Shown here: positions 23,901-35,608 of the stretch, piece after piece
How positions within the stretch are numbered: the first letter of the stretch is position 1
How the letters are laid out: the number at the start of each line of letters is the position of its first letter
Assembly (NCBI GenBank): GCA_028287135.1
Contig: JAQBQE010000026.1
Location: 56,355 to 120,354 of the forward strand
Direction of reading: 5' to 3'
Source of the DNA: Myxococcales bacterium
Lineage (GTDB): Bacteria > Myxococcota_A > Polyangia > Haliangiales > Haliangiaceae
Length of the DNA: 64,000 nt
Translations under genes and position numbers: made by a program
The notes under the pieces: model-generated
Told to the model about the DNA's origin: nothing
Database searches by the model: none
Seen by the model: the letters and a program-made list of their open reading frames with translations, nothing else

Positions 23901-25394
23901 TCAGAACACTTGCTTGCGCTTCGACGAGCTGAGGATGCCGAGCTGCTCGCGATACTTGGCGACGGTGCGGCGGGCGATATCGATCCCGCCCTTCTTCAGC
24001 AGCTCGACGATCTTCTGGTCCGAGTGCGGACGCTTCGGCTCTTCGGCGTCGACGAGCTCCTTGATCTTCGACTTCACAGCCTGCGACGCGAGGTCCTCGC
24101 CGTTGGTGCGCGAGATGCCGCTGTTGAAGAAGAACTTCAGCTCGTAGATGCCCTGCGGCGTGTGGACGTACTTCGAGGTCGTCACGCGCGAGACCGTCGA
24201 CTCGTGCATCCCGATATCCTCGGCGACATCGCGAAGGATCAACGGCTTCAGGTGCGCGATGCCCTTGTCGAAGAAGTCGCGCTGGAACTTCAGGATCGAC
24301 TCGGCGACCTTGATGATCGTGCGCTGGCGCTGCTGGATCGAACGGATCAGCCACTGCGCGCTGCGCAGCTTGTCCTGGACGTAGTCCTTGGAGGCGGCCG
24401 AGTTGCCCATCGCGTTCTTGTAGAAGCCGCTGATCTTGAGCTTCGGCAGACCGTCATCGTTGGGGACGACGAAGTACTTGTCGCCGACCTTGTGGATGTA
24501 GACGTCGGGCGTGACGTAGTGCGGATCGTCGGTCGAGTACTGCCGACCCGGGCGCGGGTCGAAGTCCATGATGACCTTCGCAGCCTCGTAGATCTCCTCG
24601 AGCGGCTGCTTCAGATCGCGCGCGATCGCCTGGTAGTTCTTCTTCTCCAGGTTGCCGAGGTGGCTCTTGATCATCTTCACGCACAGGTCATCGTCCTGAC
24701 CTGCGGCGACGCACTGGATCAACATGCACTCGGCGAGTGAGCGTGCACCGACGCCGAGCGGATCGAACGTCTGGATCTTCTCGAGCACCTGCTCGCACAG
24801 CACCGGGTCAGCGCCGAGGTCGGCGGCGAGCTCGGTCAGCGGCGGGTCCTTGAAGTACCCGTCGGCGTCGATGTTGCCGAGGATCTCCATCCCGATCTCG
24901 AGCTGCTCCTGCGGCAGGTTGGTCATCTTGAGCTGCCACGCCAGGTGATCGTGGAGGCTTGCGGGCTTGGTCAGCGTCGCTTCGAGCGACGGCATCTCCT
25001 CGCCATCGCCGCGGAACGCCGGCATCGGCGGGCCCATCGAGTAGTTGTCGAGGTAGTTCTCCCAGTCGATCTCGTTGACCGCTGCGGCATCGCCCTTGAT
25101 CTCGGTCTGGGCCACGCCATCGACGACCGACCCTTCGAGGGTGGTCTCGGTGTTGCCCGCGCCTTCGAGCTGGTGGAGGGCCTGCTCGTCGCCCCCCATC
25201 TCGTCCTTCTCTCGGCTGCGCTCGTTGTCGAGGTCCATCTCGTCGTCGAGGATGGGGTTCTCGAGCATCTCGTCGTGCACGAGCTCGGCCAGCTCCATGC
25301 GGGACAGCTGCAGGAGCCGGATCGCCTGTTGCAGCTGCGGCGTCATCACCAGCTGCTGCGACAGCTTCAGTTCCTGGCGCATTTCCATGCCCAT
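23901..25394 (-). CDS. rpoN: RNA polymerase sigma-54 factor
   Basis: 497 residues. Region I is Gln/Leu-rich (LKLSQQLVMTPQLQQAIRLLQLSRMEL), where enhancer-binding ATPases act. An acidic stretch follows, then the core-binding domain, the helix-turn-helix that reads -12 (HESTVSRVTTSKYVHTPQGIYELKFFF), and the RpoN box ARRTVAKYRE near the C-terminus for -24 recognition. ATG 25394 has AAGGAG 6 nt upstream, one of the clearest SD sites here. No lptB-type ABC gene precedes it, unlike in many proteobacteria; the divergent gene is a membrane protein with a possible sigma-54 promoter. Confidence 0.96.
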   Translation of the reverse strand: MGMEMRQELKLSQQLVMTPQLQQAIRLLQLSRMELAELVHDEMLENPILDDEMDLDNERSREKDEMGGDEQALHQLEGAGNTETTLEGSVVDGVAQTEIKGDAAAVNEIDWENYLDNYSMGPPMPAFRGDGEEMPSLEATLTKPASLHDHLAWQLKMTNLPQEQLEIGMEILGNIDADGYFKDPPLTELAADLGADPVLCEQVLEKIQTFDPLGVGARSLAECMLIQCVAAGQDDDLCVKMIKSHLGNLEKKNYQAIARDLKQPLEEIYEAAKVIMDFDPRPGRQYSTDDPHYVTPDVYIHKVGDKYFVVPNDDGLPKLKISGFYKNAMGNSAASKDYVQDKLRSAQWLIRSIQQRQRTIIKVAESILKFQRDFFDKGIAHLKPLILRDVAEDIGMHESTVSRVTTSKYVHTPQGIYELKFFFNSGISRTNGEDLASQAVKSKIKELVDAEEPKRPHSDQKIVELLKKGGIDIARRTVAKYREQLGILSSSKRKQVF

Positions 25395-25530
25395 GGAGGA
25401 CTCCTTCTGTAATTCGAGTTACTTAGGTGGACACAAGGTCAGACCAAAACGCCGCCGCTCTCGCCTGCTGCGCCCTGGTATGAGGCTTGAAGAGAAGGTA
25501 CGTTGAAAGCGCTTAGCTGTAAAGGGTCAT

Positions 25531-25546
25531 TGGTCCGGCTCTTGCT
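25531..25546 (+). promoter_or_regulatory. Candidate sigma-54 (-24/-12) promoter
   Basis: TGGTCC, 5 nt, TTGCT. The invariant GG (25532-25533) and GC (25544-25545) have the exact 12-bp offset of sigma-54 promoters (consensus TGGCAC-N5-TTGCW). Transcription would start near 25557 and run to the gene at 25680. Two of six -24 positions deviate. No enhancer site was identified. Confidence 0.4.
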
Positions 25547-25679
25547 TTAGCCTAACGCTGATCCAGGTGACGAGTGCAAGTCATCGATCTGCCCGGGGCA
25601 TTTCGCCCGCTGAGGATCGTTCGAGTCGCTGCGAGATCGGCTGCCTCGTGCGACTGCCTTCAGCTAGCGTCCGTCCGTC

Positions 25680-26471
25680 ATGTCGATGAGGTGGGTGGTG
25701 ACTCTCGCAGTCCTGGTGATGACCTTCGAGGCCGCCCCGGCGGAGGCGTTCGGCCGGCGCGGCGGCCTGGTCGTCGTCAACTACGGCGAGGACGTCGAGC
25801 TGATCCGGCCCCTCGACAAGCCCTTGCACGGTACGTCGGAGCTCGGCGAGGAGCTTTGGCTCGGCAAGCTCGGCTACAAGTACACGCGGTTTGGCCTGTT
25901 CTGGCTCGACCTCTGGCGCTGGGACGGCCGGTTCATCGCGTACGACGGTGAGGACTCGTTCGGCAACGGCGGTTACTACGTCGAGCTCACCGAGGACGAG
26001 GTCGAGGAGCTGGGGGGCGCACGCGCGCCGATCGGCTACTGGCTGCCGCCGCTGCTCCTGGTGATCCTCGCCGGCATCGAGCTGCTGATCGTCTCGCGCC
26101 GGAAGCGCACGGCCCGGTTCGCACTGATCGCGGGCGTCGTGTTCCTCGTGCTCGGCTTGATCCTGCTGCTGCTCGGGCTCGGCCCCGCCGTGATGATCCC
26201 CGGCTTCCTCGGGCTCTATCACATCGCGGCCGCGTTCCTCAGCCCTGCGGTCCCCGCCGCGGACGACCTCGACGCCGAGACGACCGAGCCCGAGGAGCCC
26301 CCGACGCCGCGCCCGCGACCGATCGAGCGCGTCCCCGTGCCCCGTGTCGAGACGGATCCGTTCCGCGCACCGCCGCAGCACGCGCCGATCCACGTCGAGC
26401 GCCTGAGTCAGCCCGTGGTCGCACCGATCGCGGTCGATCCGAACGCCGCGGCGCCGAAGCTCCTGCGCTGA
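25680..26471 (+). CDS. Signal-peptide membrane protein of unknown function
   Basis: 263 residues. A signal peptide (cleaved after AEA, about residue 23) is followed by a 95-residue periplasmic domain (GLVVVNYGEDVELIRPL..., YVELTEDEVEELGG), then two or three membrane helices (about 119-188) with RRKRTAR between them, and a Pro/Glu-rich cytoplasmic tail. No family is recognised. It is divergent from rpoN and has a candidate sigma-54 promoter about 130 bp upstream, so it might be directly sigma-54 controlled. ATG 25680 and ATG 25686 are both possible. Confidence 0.6.
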   Translation: MSMRWVVTLAVLVMTFEAAPAEAFGRRGGLVVVNYGEDVELIRPLDKPLHGTSELGEELWLGKLGYKYTRFGLFWLDLWRWDGRFIAYDGEDSFGNGGYYVELTEDEVEELGGARAPIGYWLPPLLLVILAGIELLIVSRRKRTARFALIAGVVFLVLGLILLLLGLGPAVMIPGFLGLYHIAAAFLSPAVPAADDLDAETTEPEEPPTPRPRPIERVPVPRVETDPFRAPPQHAPIHVERLSQPVVAPIAVDPNAAAPKLLR

Positions 26472-26480
26472 GTCAGCGAG

Positions 26481-28133
<1,653 letters not shown>

Positions 28134-28280
28134 CTACCGAGCGAAAGCGAGGAGCGCAATGCGGGATGAACAGCGACTGGTCCGTGGTGATCGCCAGCGT
28201 CGATTCCGCATGGATCATCGCGGCATTGGGCGTATGTTCGCTGATCCCAGCTCTCGTAGTGGCGAGCTCTTCGTAGACGG

Positions 28281-28661
28281 TCAGCGCCCGATCTCGCACG
28301 CGATGTACTGACCGAGCCGAACGCGCTCGTCGTCCGTCGGACGAGGATCGAAGTCGGACGGCGGCATCAACCGGTTGTGTGCCGCAGGCCCGAACGCGGC
28401 CTGCCGGTCGATCCGGCTCGTGTTCTCGCGCACCAGGCTCCGTGTGTCGAAGTCGATCGTGGCCGGAGCGTCGTGGCGGTCGGCACCGCGCCGGGTCTCC
28501 GAGTGACAGTCGAGGCAATACCTCGTGAAGAAGTCCGCGCCGAAATTCACGTAGGTCGGCGGATCGGTGGGCGGGCACGTCGACCCGGAATCGACGCCCT
28601 GCTCGTCCTCGCCACACGCGACGAGCAGCGCGAGCAGGCTCAGGATCCCGCGCGACCTCAT
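28281..28661 (-). CDS. Lipoprotein with single c-type heme motif
   Basis: 126 residues. The signal ends at the lipobox L-V-A-C. The mature part contains one heme-attachment motif C-L-D-C-H and a downstream MPPSDFDPRPTDDERVRLGQYIAC segment, as in small cytochrome-c-like domains where the Met before Pro-Pro could be the axial ligand. It would be an outer-membrane-attached electron carrier or a structural heme protein. ATG 28661 overlaps the TGA of the zinc-finger gene (ATGA), so the two are co-translated, which is an odd pairing. Confidence 0.7.
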   Translation of the reverse strand: MRSRGILSLLALLVACGEDEQGVDSGSTCPPTDPPTYVNFGADFFTRYCLDCHSETRRGADRHDAPATIDFDTRSLVRENTSRIDRQAAFGPAAHNRLMPPSDFDPRPTDDERVRLGQYIACEIGR

Positions 28662-29107
28662 GCGCCCAGGAGGATGGGAATGACGCCGAGCGCGATGTAA
28701 CCTGCGACGCTCAGCCCGAGCCCGATCCTCTGCGGGATGGTCAGCTTCTGGGCCTGGCGGACAGCGTCGGAGCTGAGCGTATCGAGCACGCGCAGGAGCT
28801 CGCCTCCATCGAACCAGATTCCGTGCGCGTCGCAGCGATCGATCGTGAGCCCGTGCAGCGTGTGCTTGGTCATCGAGGTCAGGCACGACGGACAGCGAAC
28901 GGCGGGCTCGTAGACGGATGGCGGCGCGAGCTCGAGGTCGGTCGGCGTGACCGGCACCGCGGGGTTCATCGTTCGCGCCTCCGCGACCAGCACCTTCACG
29001 TCGGCTTCGAGGACCAGAACCCCGTTGCACCTCTGACAGCCGAGGCGCTTGCCGATCGGCTCGAGGCCCGCGTCGCAGTGCGGACAGGTCGCGAAGTCGT
29101 CACGCAT
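28658..29107 (-). CDS. TFIIB-type zinc-finger membrane protein
   Basis: 149 residues. Two Cys-pair clusters: CPHC...CQRC near residues 8-27, and CPSC...DRCDAHGIWFDGGELLRVL at about 72-108, the latter the typical zf-TFIIB signature. A C-terminal hydrophobic helix (GLSVAGYIALGVIPILLG) anchors it. This type of small zinc-ribbon protein is widespread with no defined role. It lies 16 nt after accC and overlaps the cytochrome-like lipoprotein gene, suggesting a three-gene operon. Confidence 0.75.
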   Translation of the reverse strand: MRDDFATCPHCDAGLEPIGKRLGCQRCNGVLVLEADVKVLVAEARTMNPAVPVTPTDLELAPPSVYEPAVRCPSCLTSMTKHTLHGLTIDRCDAHGIWFDGGELLRVLDTLSSDAVRQAQKLTIPQRIGLGLSVAGYIALGVIPILLGA

Positions 29108-29123
29108 GGTGCGTCGTAGCCTA

Positions 29124-30674
29124 TCAGCGAAGCTGGCGACGCCAGCCGGAGATCTCGGTCGACAGCGGCACGGCCTGCACGACACCCGAGGTGCTCGCGC
29201 CATTCGTGCCTTTCGGCGCGTCGTGCAGGTGCGCGCCGTTGTCGAGTGCCGCCGCGATGATCGCCGCCTCGAGCTCCTTCTCGTCGGCCTGCGGCGCGAG
29301 CTCCTTGGTGTTGCGACCGATGAAGCCGGTGTCGTAGTCGCCCGCGATGAAGGCCTCGTGGCGGAAGCAGCGCCGGTGGAACGCGAGGTTGGTCTCGATG
29401 CCGCGCACCGCATACTCGTCGAGCGCGCGCCGCATCCGGGCGATCGCACGCGGGCGATCCTCGCCCCACACGACGAGCTTCGAGATCATCGGATCGTAGT
29501 GGACCGGGATCTCCGAGCCCTCGTAGCAACCGGCGTCGTTACGGATGTAGGGGCCGTCGGGGACCCGCATGTGCGTGATCTTGCCGGGCGACGGCAAGAA
29601 CTTCACGGGATCCTCGGCGTACACGCGGCACTCGACCGCGTGGCCCTTGCGGCGCGCATCGAGCTCGGCCTGGGTCAGCGGCAGCGGCTTGCCCTCGGCG
29701 ACATCGAGCTGCCACGCCACCAGATCGAGCCCGTAGATCATCTCGGTGACCGGGTGCTCGACCTGGAGCCGGGTGTTCATCTCGAGGAAGTAGAACCCAC
29801 CGCCATCGCCCAGCAGGAACTCGCAGGTTCCGGCACCGACGTAGTCGACGGCGCGGGCCGCCGCGATCGCCGCCGCGCCCATCTGCGCGCGCAGCTCGGG
29901 AGACACGACGGGAGACGGCGCTTCCTCGATCACCTTCTGATGGCGGCGCTGGATCGAGCAATCCCGCTCGCCGAGGTGGACGAGGTTGCCGTGCTGGTCG
30001 CCGAACACCTGGATCTCGATGTGGCGGGGACGGAGGATCGCCTTCTCGAGGTAGACCGTGCCGTCGCCGAACGCCGCGGTCGCCTCGCGCACGGCGCCCT
30101 CGAACGCCGGGACCAGCTCCGCCTCGGCGTGCACCATGCGCATGCCCTTGCCACCGCCGCCGGCCGCGGCCTTGATCAGCACCGGAAACCCGATCTTTAT
30201 GGCCGCGGCGAGCGCGAGCTCGGCGGTCGGAAAGCCTTCGCCGGTCGGCCCGTTATCACCCGGCACGACGGGAGTGCCGGCCGCGGTCACGGTCTTGCGC
30301 GCCTCGGTCTTGCTCCCCATCTTGCGCATCGCCTCGGCGGACGGGCCGATGAAGGTGATCCCCGCAGCGATGCAGGCCTCGACGAAGTCCTCGTTCTCCG
30401 AGAGGAACCCGTAGCCGGGATGGACGGCGTCTGCGCCGGACTGCTGGCAGGCGGCGATGATCTTCTCGATCACCAGGTAGCTCTGCGCGGCGGGCGCAGG
30501 GCCGATGTGCACCGCCATGTCGGCAACCAGGACATGGGGCGCGAGCCGATCCACATCGGAGTACACGGCGACCGTCCCCAGGCCTCGCTCCTTGCACGTC
30601 CGCATGACGCGCACGGCAATTTCGCCACGGTTGGCGACGAGAACGCGACGGATCGGGCGGATCGGGGGTGACAT
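29124..30674 (-). CDS. accC: Biotin carboxylase (acyl-CoA carboxylase subunit)
   Basis: 516 residues. ATP-grasp enzyme that carboxylates biotin on a carrier protein. Features in order: VLVANRGEIAVRVMRTCKERG, HPGYGFLSEN, the glycine loop AAGGGGKGM, ERDCSIQRRHQKVIEEAPSP, and FLEMNTRLQVEHPVTE. At 516 residues it is longer than E. coli AccC, with a C-terminal extension but no biotinyl (BCCP) domain, so it may belong to acetyl- or propionyl-CoA carboxylase. No accB/accD or carboxyltransferase gene is adjacent. ATG 30674 has a TATTGT box 8 nt upstream. Confidence 0.9.
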   Translation of the reverse strand: MSPPIRPIRRVLVANRGEIAVRVMRTCKERGLGTVAVYSDVDRLAPHVLVADMAVHIGPAPAAQSYLVIEKIIAACQQSGADAVHPGYGFLSENEDFVEACIAAGITFIGPSAEAMRKMGSKTEARKTVTAAGTPVVPGDNGPTGEGFPTAELALAAAIKIGFPVLIKAAAGGGGKGMRMVHAEAELVPAFEGAVREATAAFGDGTVYLEKAILRPRHIEIQVFGDQHGNLVHLGERDCSIQRRHQKVIEEAPSPVVSPELRAQMGAAAIAAARAVDYVGAGTCEFLLGDGGGFYFLEMNTRLQVEHPVTEMIYGLDLVAWQLDVAEGKPLPLTQAELDARRKGHAVECRVYAEDPVKFLPSPGKITHMRVPDGPYIRNDAGCYEGSEIPVHYDPMISKLVVWGEDRPRAIARMRRALDEYAVRGIETNLAFHRRCFRHEAFIAGDYDTGFIGRNTKELAPQADEKELEAAIIAAALDNGAHLHDAPKGTNGASTSGVVQAVPLSTEISGWRRQLR

Positions 30675-30706
30675 CGCCGCACACAATACACAAACCGGTG
30701 GCCGCG

Positions 30707-30735
30707 TTGCATTGCGCACGTCCGCACCATAGAAT
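30707..30735 (+). promoter_or_regulatory. Candidate sigma-70 promoter for the PilZ-PEGA gene
   Basis: TTGCAT (30707-30712), a 17-bp spacer, and TAGAAT (30730-30735). The -10 matches consensus at five of six. It lies between accC (divergent) and the PilZ gene, with a leader of about 25-60 nt depending on the start codon. Confidence 0.45.
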
Positions 30736-30802
30736 CGAGCCAAATCCGAGCCTTGCGCTGGTACCGATGAGGGCCGGCCGTAGGCGCGATTGGGAGAACG
30801 CC

Positions 30803-32986
30803 TTGGTCGATCCAAATACCCGACAGGGAAAGCGCACGCCGGTCACGCTCAAGATCAAGTTCAAGAGCGAGACGCTGGAGCAGTTCATCGAGCGCTATGC
30901 CGTCGATGTCAGTCAGGGCGGAATCTTCATCCGCACGAAGGAACCGCTCGCGGTCGGAACGCAGATGCGGTTCGAGTTCCAGCTGCGCGATGCCTCACCG
31001 CTGATCGCGGGCGAAGGCACCGTGGTGTGGACCCGCGAGAATGATCCGAGCCGACCGGCGATCGCGCCCGGCATGGGGGTTCGCTTCGACCGGCTCGCCG
31101 AGGGCAGTCAGGGCGTGCTCGAGCGGATCCTCTCGGAAAAGGCGAAGCAGGCGCCGTCGCGCCCGCACACCGAGCAGACCAAGCCGCCGATGTTCACCGA
31201 TACGCCGACGCGCGTCGCGCCGCTGCCGGTGCAGGACGCGCTGCTCGGCGCCAATGCCGACAGCTCGCGCAAACACACGGACTCGTTCGGCGACCAGGGC
31301 ACCCCGCTGCCCCGGCCGATGCCGTTCCACTCCGACGCCGAGGACTTCGACGAGCAGGCGTTCGAGGAAGCCACGAAGGTGCGCTCCCTCGACGAGCTGA
31401 TCGCGGAGACCCGCGATAGCCCGGCCAAGGCGCAGGAGGCAGCCGCGCGCCGAGGTGGCCGTGGTGATGCCACCGTCTCGGATCCGCCGCGTGCGGAGAC
31501 CGCGACCGCCGTCGAGGTTCCCCCGGCCGCGGCGGCCCCGGTCGATCGCGACTCGGCGCCCGTGCTGCCGAGCCCGCCCGAAGCGTCCCGCCCGCAGCCG
31601 CGTCTGCTCGACACCACGCCCTCGCCGCGTGACGAGGAGGCCGCGCCGGCCGTTGCTGCCGCCGCCGCTGCGAGCGATCGCAAGGCATCGGCTACCACGC
31701 CACCGGGCCTGTCTGACGGTGCGGGTGCGAAGACCCAACTCGGCGTCGAGCCGGCAAAGACGCCGGCCCGCGCGTCGACGCCGTCGACGTCGCCGGTCGC
31801 CAAGGCCGTTGCGAAGGAGTCGCCGGCGGCCAAGAAGGAGGTGGTCGCGAAGGACGCGCCCACCAAGCCGACCGGGTTGCGCCCCGTCCAGCCGGAGAAG
31901 CCGTCGAGCAGCGCGCCGCTGTTCATCCTGCTCCTCCTCCTCGTCGCCGCTGGCGGTGCCGTGGTGTGGTTCTTCGTCCTTCGCGAGAAGGCCGAGGACT
32001 CGGTCGCGACGCGTCCGGTCGACACCGGCTCGGGATCGGCGACCACCGGATCGGGCTCCGATTCGATGCTGGTGACGAACGGCAGCAATGATCTGGCGGG
32101 CAGCGGCAGCGGCAGCAGTGCCGAGGTCGGCAGCGGCAGTGCTGGCAGTGCCGCCGTCGTGGTCCCCGCAGCGGACCTCGTCGAGACGACGATCGGTGCG
32201 AGCGGCGAGAAGGCGACGGTCGAGGTGATCGGTACCGATCAGAGCGGCCCGGCCCCGCTGAAGGCCAAGCTCGAGAAGGGCAAGGCGTACAAGGCTCGCA
32301 TCCAGGCGCCTGGCTTCCTGATGACCGAGATCGACGTCAAGGGCGGCGAGAAGGCTGCGGCGAAGCTGGTCGCGAAGCCGCGCGTGATCTCGGTGACGAG
32401 CGAGCCGCCCGGTGCGGCGATCACGATCGACAACGCGTCGACCGGCAAGACGACGCCGTTCACCGTCGAGCTGACCAAGGCGCAGGCCGCCAAGAAGAGC
32501 GTGCGGGTCGGTCTCCGCAAGACGGGGTTCAAGGCGGTCGAGCGCGTCGTCGATGCTGGCAAGTACACCGAGGATGCGGCGCAGATGATCGCGAAGCTCG
32601 AGGAGTCGATGGTCGTGCAGGCGCCGCCGGTCACCAACACCAACACCGGTGGCGGCACGACCACCACCGTGAAGCCGCCGACGGGCTCGGGTTCGGGCTC
32701 GGCGACCACGACCACCACCCCACCGACGGGTACCGGCTCCGGTTCGGCCACCACCCCGACCGGAACGGGCACCGGCTCGGGCTCCGCGACCCCGCCGACG
32801 GGTACGGGCACGGGCACGGGCTCGGCCACGCCGCCGACGGGAACGGGCGCTGGCTCGGGCTCCGCGACGACGACGCCGGTGACGCCGAAGCCGAGCACCG
32901 GTACGGGTACGGGCGCGGGATCGGGATCCGCTTCGCCGTCCGCGGTGAAGAGCGAGCCCGAGCCTGACTTCATGAAGAAGCCCTGA
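30803..32986 (+). CDS. PilZ domain protein with membrane helix and PEGA domain
   Basis: 727 residues. An N-terminal PilZ-like domain of the myxobacterial type (RTPVTLKIKFKS, SQGGIFIRTKEPLAVGTQMRFEF, GVRFDRL) may bind c-di-GMP, although the canonical RxxxR is weak. A 270-residue Ala/Pro-rich disordered region follows, then a membrane helix (PLFILLLLLVAAGGAVVWFFVL), and a PEGA domain (ISVTSEPPGAAITIDNASTGKTTPFTVEL). The last 110 residues are PTGTGSGSAT-type low complexity, perhaps a cell-wall spacer. TTG 30803 is preferred because GGGAG lies 6 nt upstream; ATG 30767 is the alternative. The next gene overlaps by one base. Confidence 0.75.
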   Translation: MVDPNTRQGKRTPVTLKIKFKSETLEQFIERYAVDVSQGGIFIRTKEPLAVGTQMRFEFQLRDASPLIAGEGTVVWTRENDPSRPAIAPGMGVRFDRLAEGSQGVLERILSEKAKQAPSRPHTEQTKPPMFTDTPTRVAPLPVQDALLGANADSSRKHTDSFGDQGTPLPRPMPFHSDAEDFDEQAFEEATKVRSLDELIAETRDSPAKAQEAAARRGGRGDATVSDPPRAETATAVEVPPAAAAPVDRDSAPVLPSPPEASRPQPRLLDTTPSPRDEEAAPAVAAAAAASDRKASATTPPGLSDGAGAKTQLGVEPAKTPARASTPSTSPVAKAVAKESPAAKKEVVAKDAPTKPTGLRPVQPEKPSSSAPLFILLLLLVAAGGAVVWFFVLREKAEDSVATRPVDTGSGSATTGSGSDSMLVTNGSNDLAGSGSGSSAEVGSGSAGSAAVVVPAADLVETTIGASGEKATVEVIGTDQSGPAPLKAKLEKGKAYKARIQAPGFLMTEIDVKGGEKAAAKLVAKPRVISVTSEPPGAAITIDNASTGKTTPFTVELTKAQAAKKSVRVGLRKTGFKAVERVVDAGKYTEDAAQMIAKLEESMVVQAPPVTNTNTGGGTTTTVKPPTGSGSGSATTTTTPPTGTGSGSATTPTGTGTGSGSATPPTGTGTGTGSATPPTGTGAGSGSATTTPVTPKPSTGTGTGAGSGSASPSAVKSEPEPDFMKKP

Positions 32987-33489
32987 TGCGGCGCTGGCTC
33001 GCGATCATCGGGATCGTGAGCAGCCCTGGCTGCAAGACCGACGACGCGAAGCCCGCGGCGTCGGTCTCGTCGCGTCCTGCGGGTGCCGGCTCAGGATCGG
33101 TCCGCACGCCGAGCGCGCGCGTCGACGACGTGTTCGATCTCGCGGCCGTCCAGCGGCTCGAGCCGACGCTCCCCAGCAGCACGCCGCTCGCGCCCCTGAA
33201 GCTGGTCGCGGAGCGCGAGCAAGCGCGGCAGAGCTGGTGCATGACCGGCAGCGATGCCCGCACGCTCGCGGACGAGGTCGCACGGGGGCTGACCGCTGCC
33301 GGCTGGAACGAGGTCGCCGTGCTCGGCACCTCCGAGCGCGCAGGTGCCTCCGCGATCCAGGATGGCGTCCGGCTGTCGATCACGATCGGAGGCCGCGATG
33401 CGACGTGCGCGGGGCTCGTCGCGACCGGCCTCTACACCACGTCGACCGTGATCATCCCGCCGCTCGAGGACGGCGAGCGCGTGCGCTAG
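32986..33489 (+). CDS. Lipoprotein of unknown function
   Basis: 167 residues. A signal ends in S-P-G-C. The mature part has a Gly/Ser/Pro-rich linker ([16 protein letters not shown]) and a compact domain with two Cys (SWCMTG and ATCAGL) that may form a disulfide. ATG 32986 overlaps the TGA of the PilZ-PEGA gene (TGATG), indicating coupling; the products may act together at the envelope. The stop shares CTAG 33486-33489 with the convergent VWA gene. Confidence 0.65.
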   Translation: MRRWLAIIGIVSSPGCKTDDAKPAASVSSRPAGAGSGSVRTPSARVDDVFDLAAVQRLEPTLPSSTPLAPLKLVAEREQARQSWCMTGSDARTLADEVARGLTAAGWNEVAVLGTSERAGASAIQDGVRLSITIGGRDATCAGLVATGLYTTSTVIIPPLEDGERVR

Positions 33490-34712
33490 CCGAGCCCCAT
33501 GCCCTTGGCCCACTTCTCGGGATGGCCGACCTTCGGCCGCTCGCCGCCCCGCACGAGGTAGCGCACGGCGTGCGCGAGCCCATCGAGGGTCAGCGGCCAC
33601 ATCCCGAACACGCTCGCGATCACCTCGATCGTCGTGCCGGTCCAGAACCTGTCGGGCTCCGGGTTCAGCCACACCGAGCTGCGAAAGTGCGCTGCCAGCC
33701 GGCGCAACCACTCGTGCCCCGAGGCCCTGTTCTGGGCATAGAGGTACATCGAGCCGCCCGGATCGAGCAGCTCCGCCGGGTGCATCAGCGCGTCACCGAC
33801 GAGCACGAGCTTCTCGTCGCGGTCGCTGTTCGCGAGCAGGTCTGCGACCTGGACGGGCTTTCGGAACTCCGCGTCCTCGTAGATCGTGTTGTAGACGCAG
33901 TTGTGGAAGTAGTAGCTGCGGAACTTCGCGAACCGTCCCGCGCGTGACGCCGCCGTGAACAGCTTGCTGACGAGCTCGGAGTGCGGATCCATCGACCCGC
34001 CGACATCCATCAGCAGCACCACCTTGACGCGATTGCGCCGCGGTGGCCGGAACACGATGTCGATCTCGCCCGCGTTCTTGCACGTCTTGTCGATCGTCTC
34101 GTCGAGATCGAGCTCCTCGATCGCGCCCTCGCGGCCGAGCTTGCGCAGCCCGCGCAGCGCGACATCGATCTGGCGGACATCGAGCACGACGTCGCGCCGG
34201 TACTCCTTGAATCGACGCTCGTCGGCGACCGCCATCGCACTGCGACCGCCACCGCCGCCGACCCGCATCCCGTTCGAATTCTTGCCGCCAGTGCCAAACG
34301 GGGAGGTCCCGCCGGTGCCGATCCAGCGATTGCCGCCGTCGTGGCGCTCCTTCTGCTCCTTCAGCCGCTGCTCGAACAGCGCGCGCAGCTTCTCGAGATC
34401 GAGGCCCTGCATCGCGGCGCGCTGCTCCGCGGTCAGGCCTTCGAGCGCCTTGGGATCGGAGAGCCAGTCGAGCAGGTCCTGCGTCAGCTGGAGCGACGCG
34501 ACGTGGACGTCCTTGAAGTACGCGAGGAACGCCTCGTCATACGCATCGTAGAGCGCGATGTCCTTGACGCAGATCGTGCGGCACAGCCGGTAGAACCCGT
34601 CGAGCGAGCTCTCGTGCAGGCCGAGCGCGAGCCCCTCCATCAGCGCCATCCACTCGTGGGTGGACACCGGCACCTTCTTGGCGCGCAGCTCGAACAGGAA
34701 GTCGATCAGCAT
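33486..34712 (-). CDS. CoxE-like von Willebrand factor A domain protein
   Basis: 408 residues. The N-terminal helical half ([24 protein letters not shown]) and the C-terminal VWA domain with MIDAS motif D-V-G-G-S-M are typical of VWA proteins containing CoxE-like domains. They work with MoxR-type AAA ATPases as chaperones that insert metals or assemble enzymes. A Gly-rich linker ([18 protein letters not shown]) separates the two halves. It starts 10 nt after the moxR stop, so the pair is one operon. Its target enzyme is not apparent here. Confidence 0.85.
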   Translation of the reverse strand: MLIDFLFELRAKKVPVSTHEWMALMEGLALGLHESSLDGFYRLCRTICVKDIALYDAYDEAFLAYFKDVHVASLQLTQDLLDWLSDPKALEGLTAEQRAAMQGLDLEKLRALFEQRLKEQKERHDGGNRWIGTGGTSPFGTGGKNSNGMRVGGGGGRSAMAVADERRFKEYRRDVVLDVRQIDVALRGLRKLGREGAIEELDLDETIDKTCKNAGEIDIVFRPPRRNRVKVVLLMDVGGSMDPHSELVSKLFTAASRAGRFAKFRSYYFHNCVYNTIYEDAEFRKPVQVADLLANSDRDEKLVLVGDALMHPAELLDPGGSMYLYAQNRASGHEWLRRLAAHFRSSVWLNPEPDRFWTGTTIEVIASVFGMWPLTLDGLAHAVRYLVRGGERPKVGHPEKWAKGMGLG

Positions 34713-34722
34713 CGGCCTGGCT

Positions 34723-35550
<828 letters not shown>

Positions 35551-35557
35551 CTCGCAG

Positions 35558-35563
35558 ACCTTA
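35558..35563 (-). promoter_or_regulatory. -10 box TAAGGT, leaderless type
   Basis: TAAGGT, 7 nt, then ATG 35550 of the moxR-like gene. Confidence 0.45.
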
Positions 35564-35571
35564 GCGCCCCT

Positions 35572-35587
35572 CGCGCGCTTCCGCGCG
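35572..35587. terminator. CGCGCG hairpin between the small membrane gene and moxR
   Basis: Two CGCGCG arms with a 4-nt loop, 22 nt downstream of the stop of the 84-aa gene. It could end that transcript just upstream of the moxR promoter. It has no U-tract. Confidence 0.3.
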
Positions 35588-35608
35588 TACAATGTCTCTA
35601 CTTGCGGC

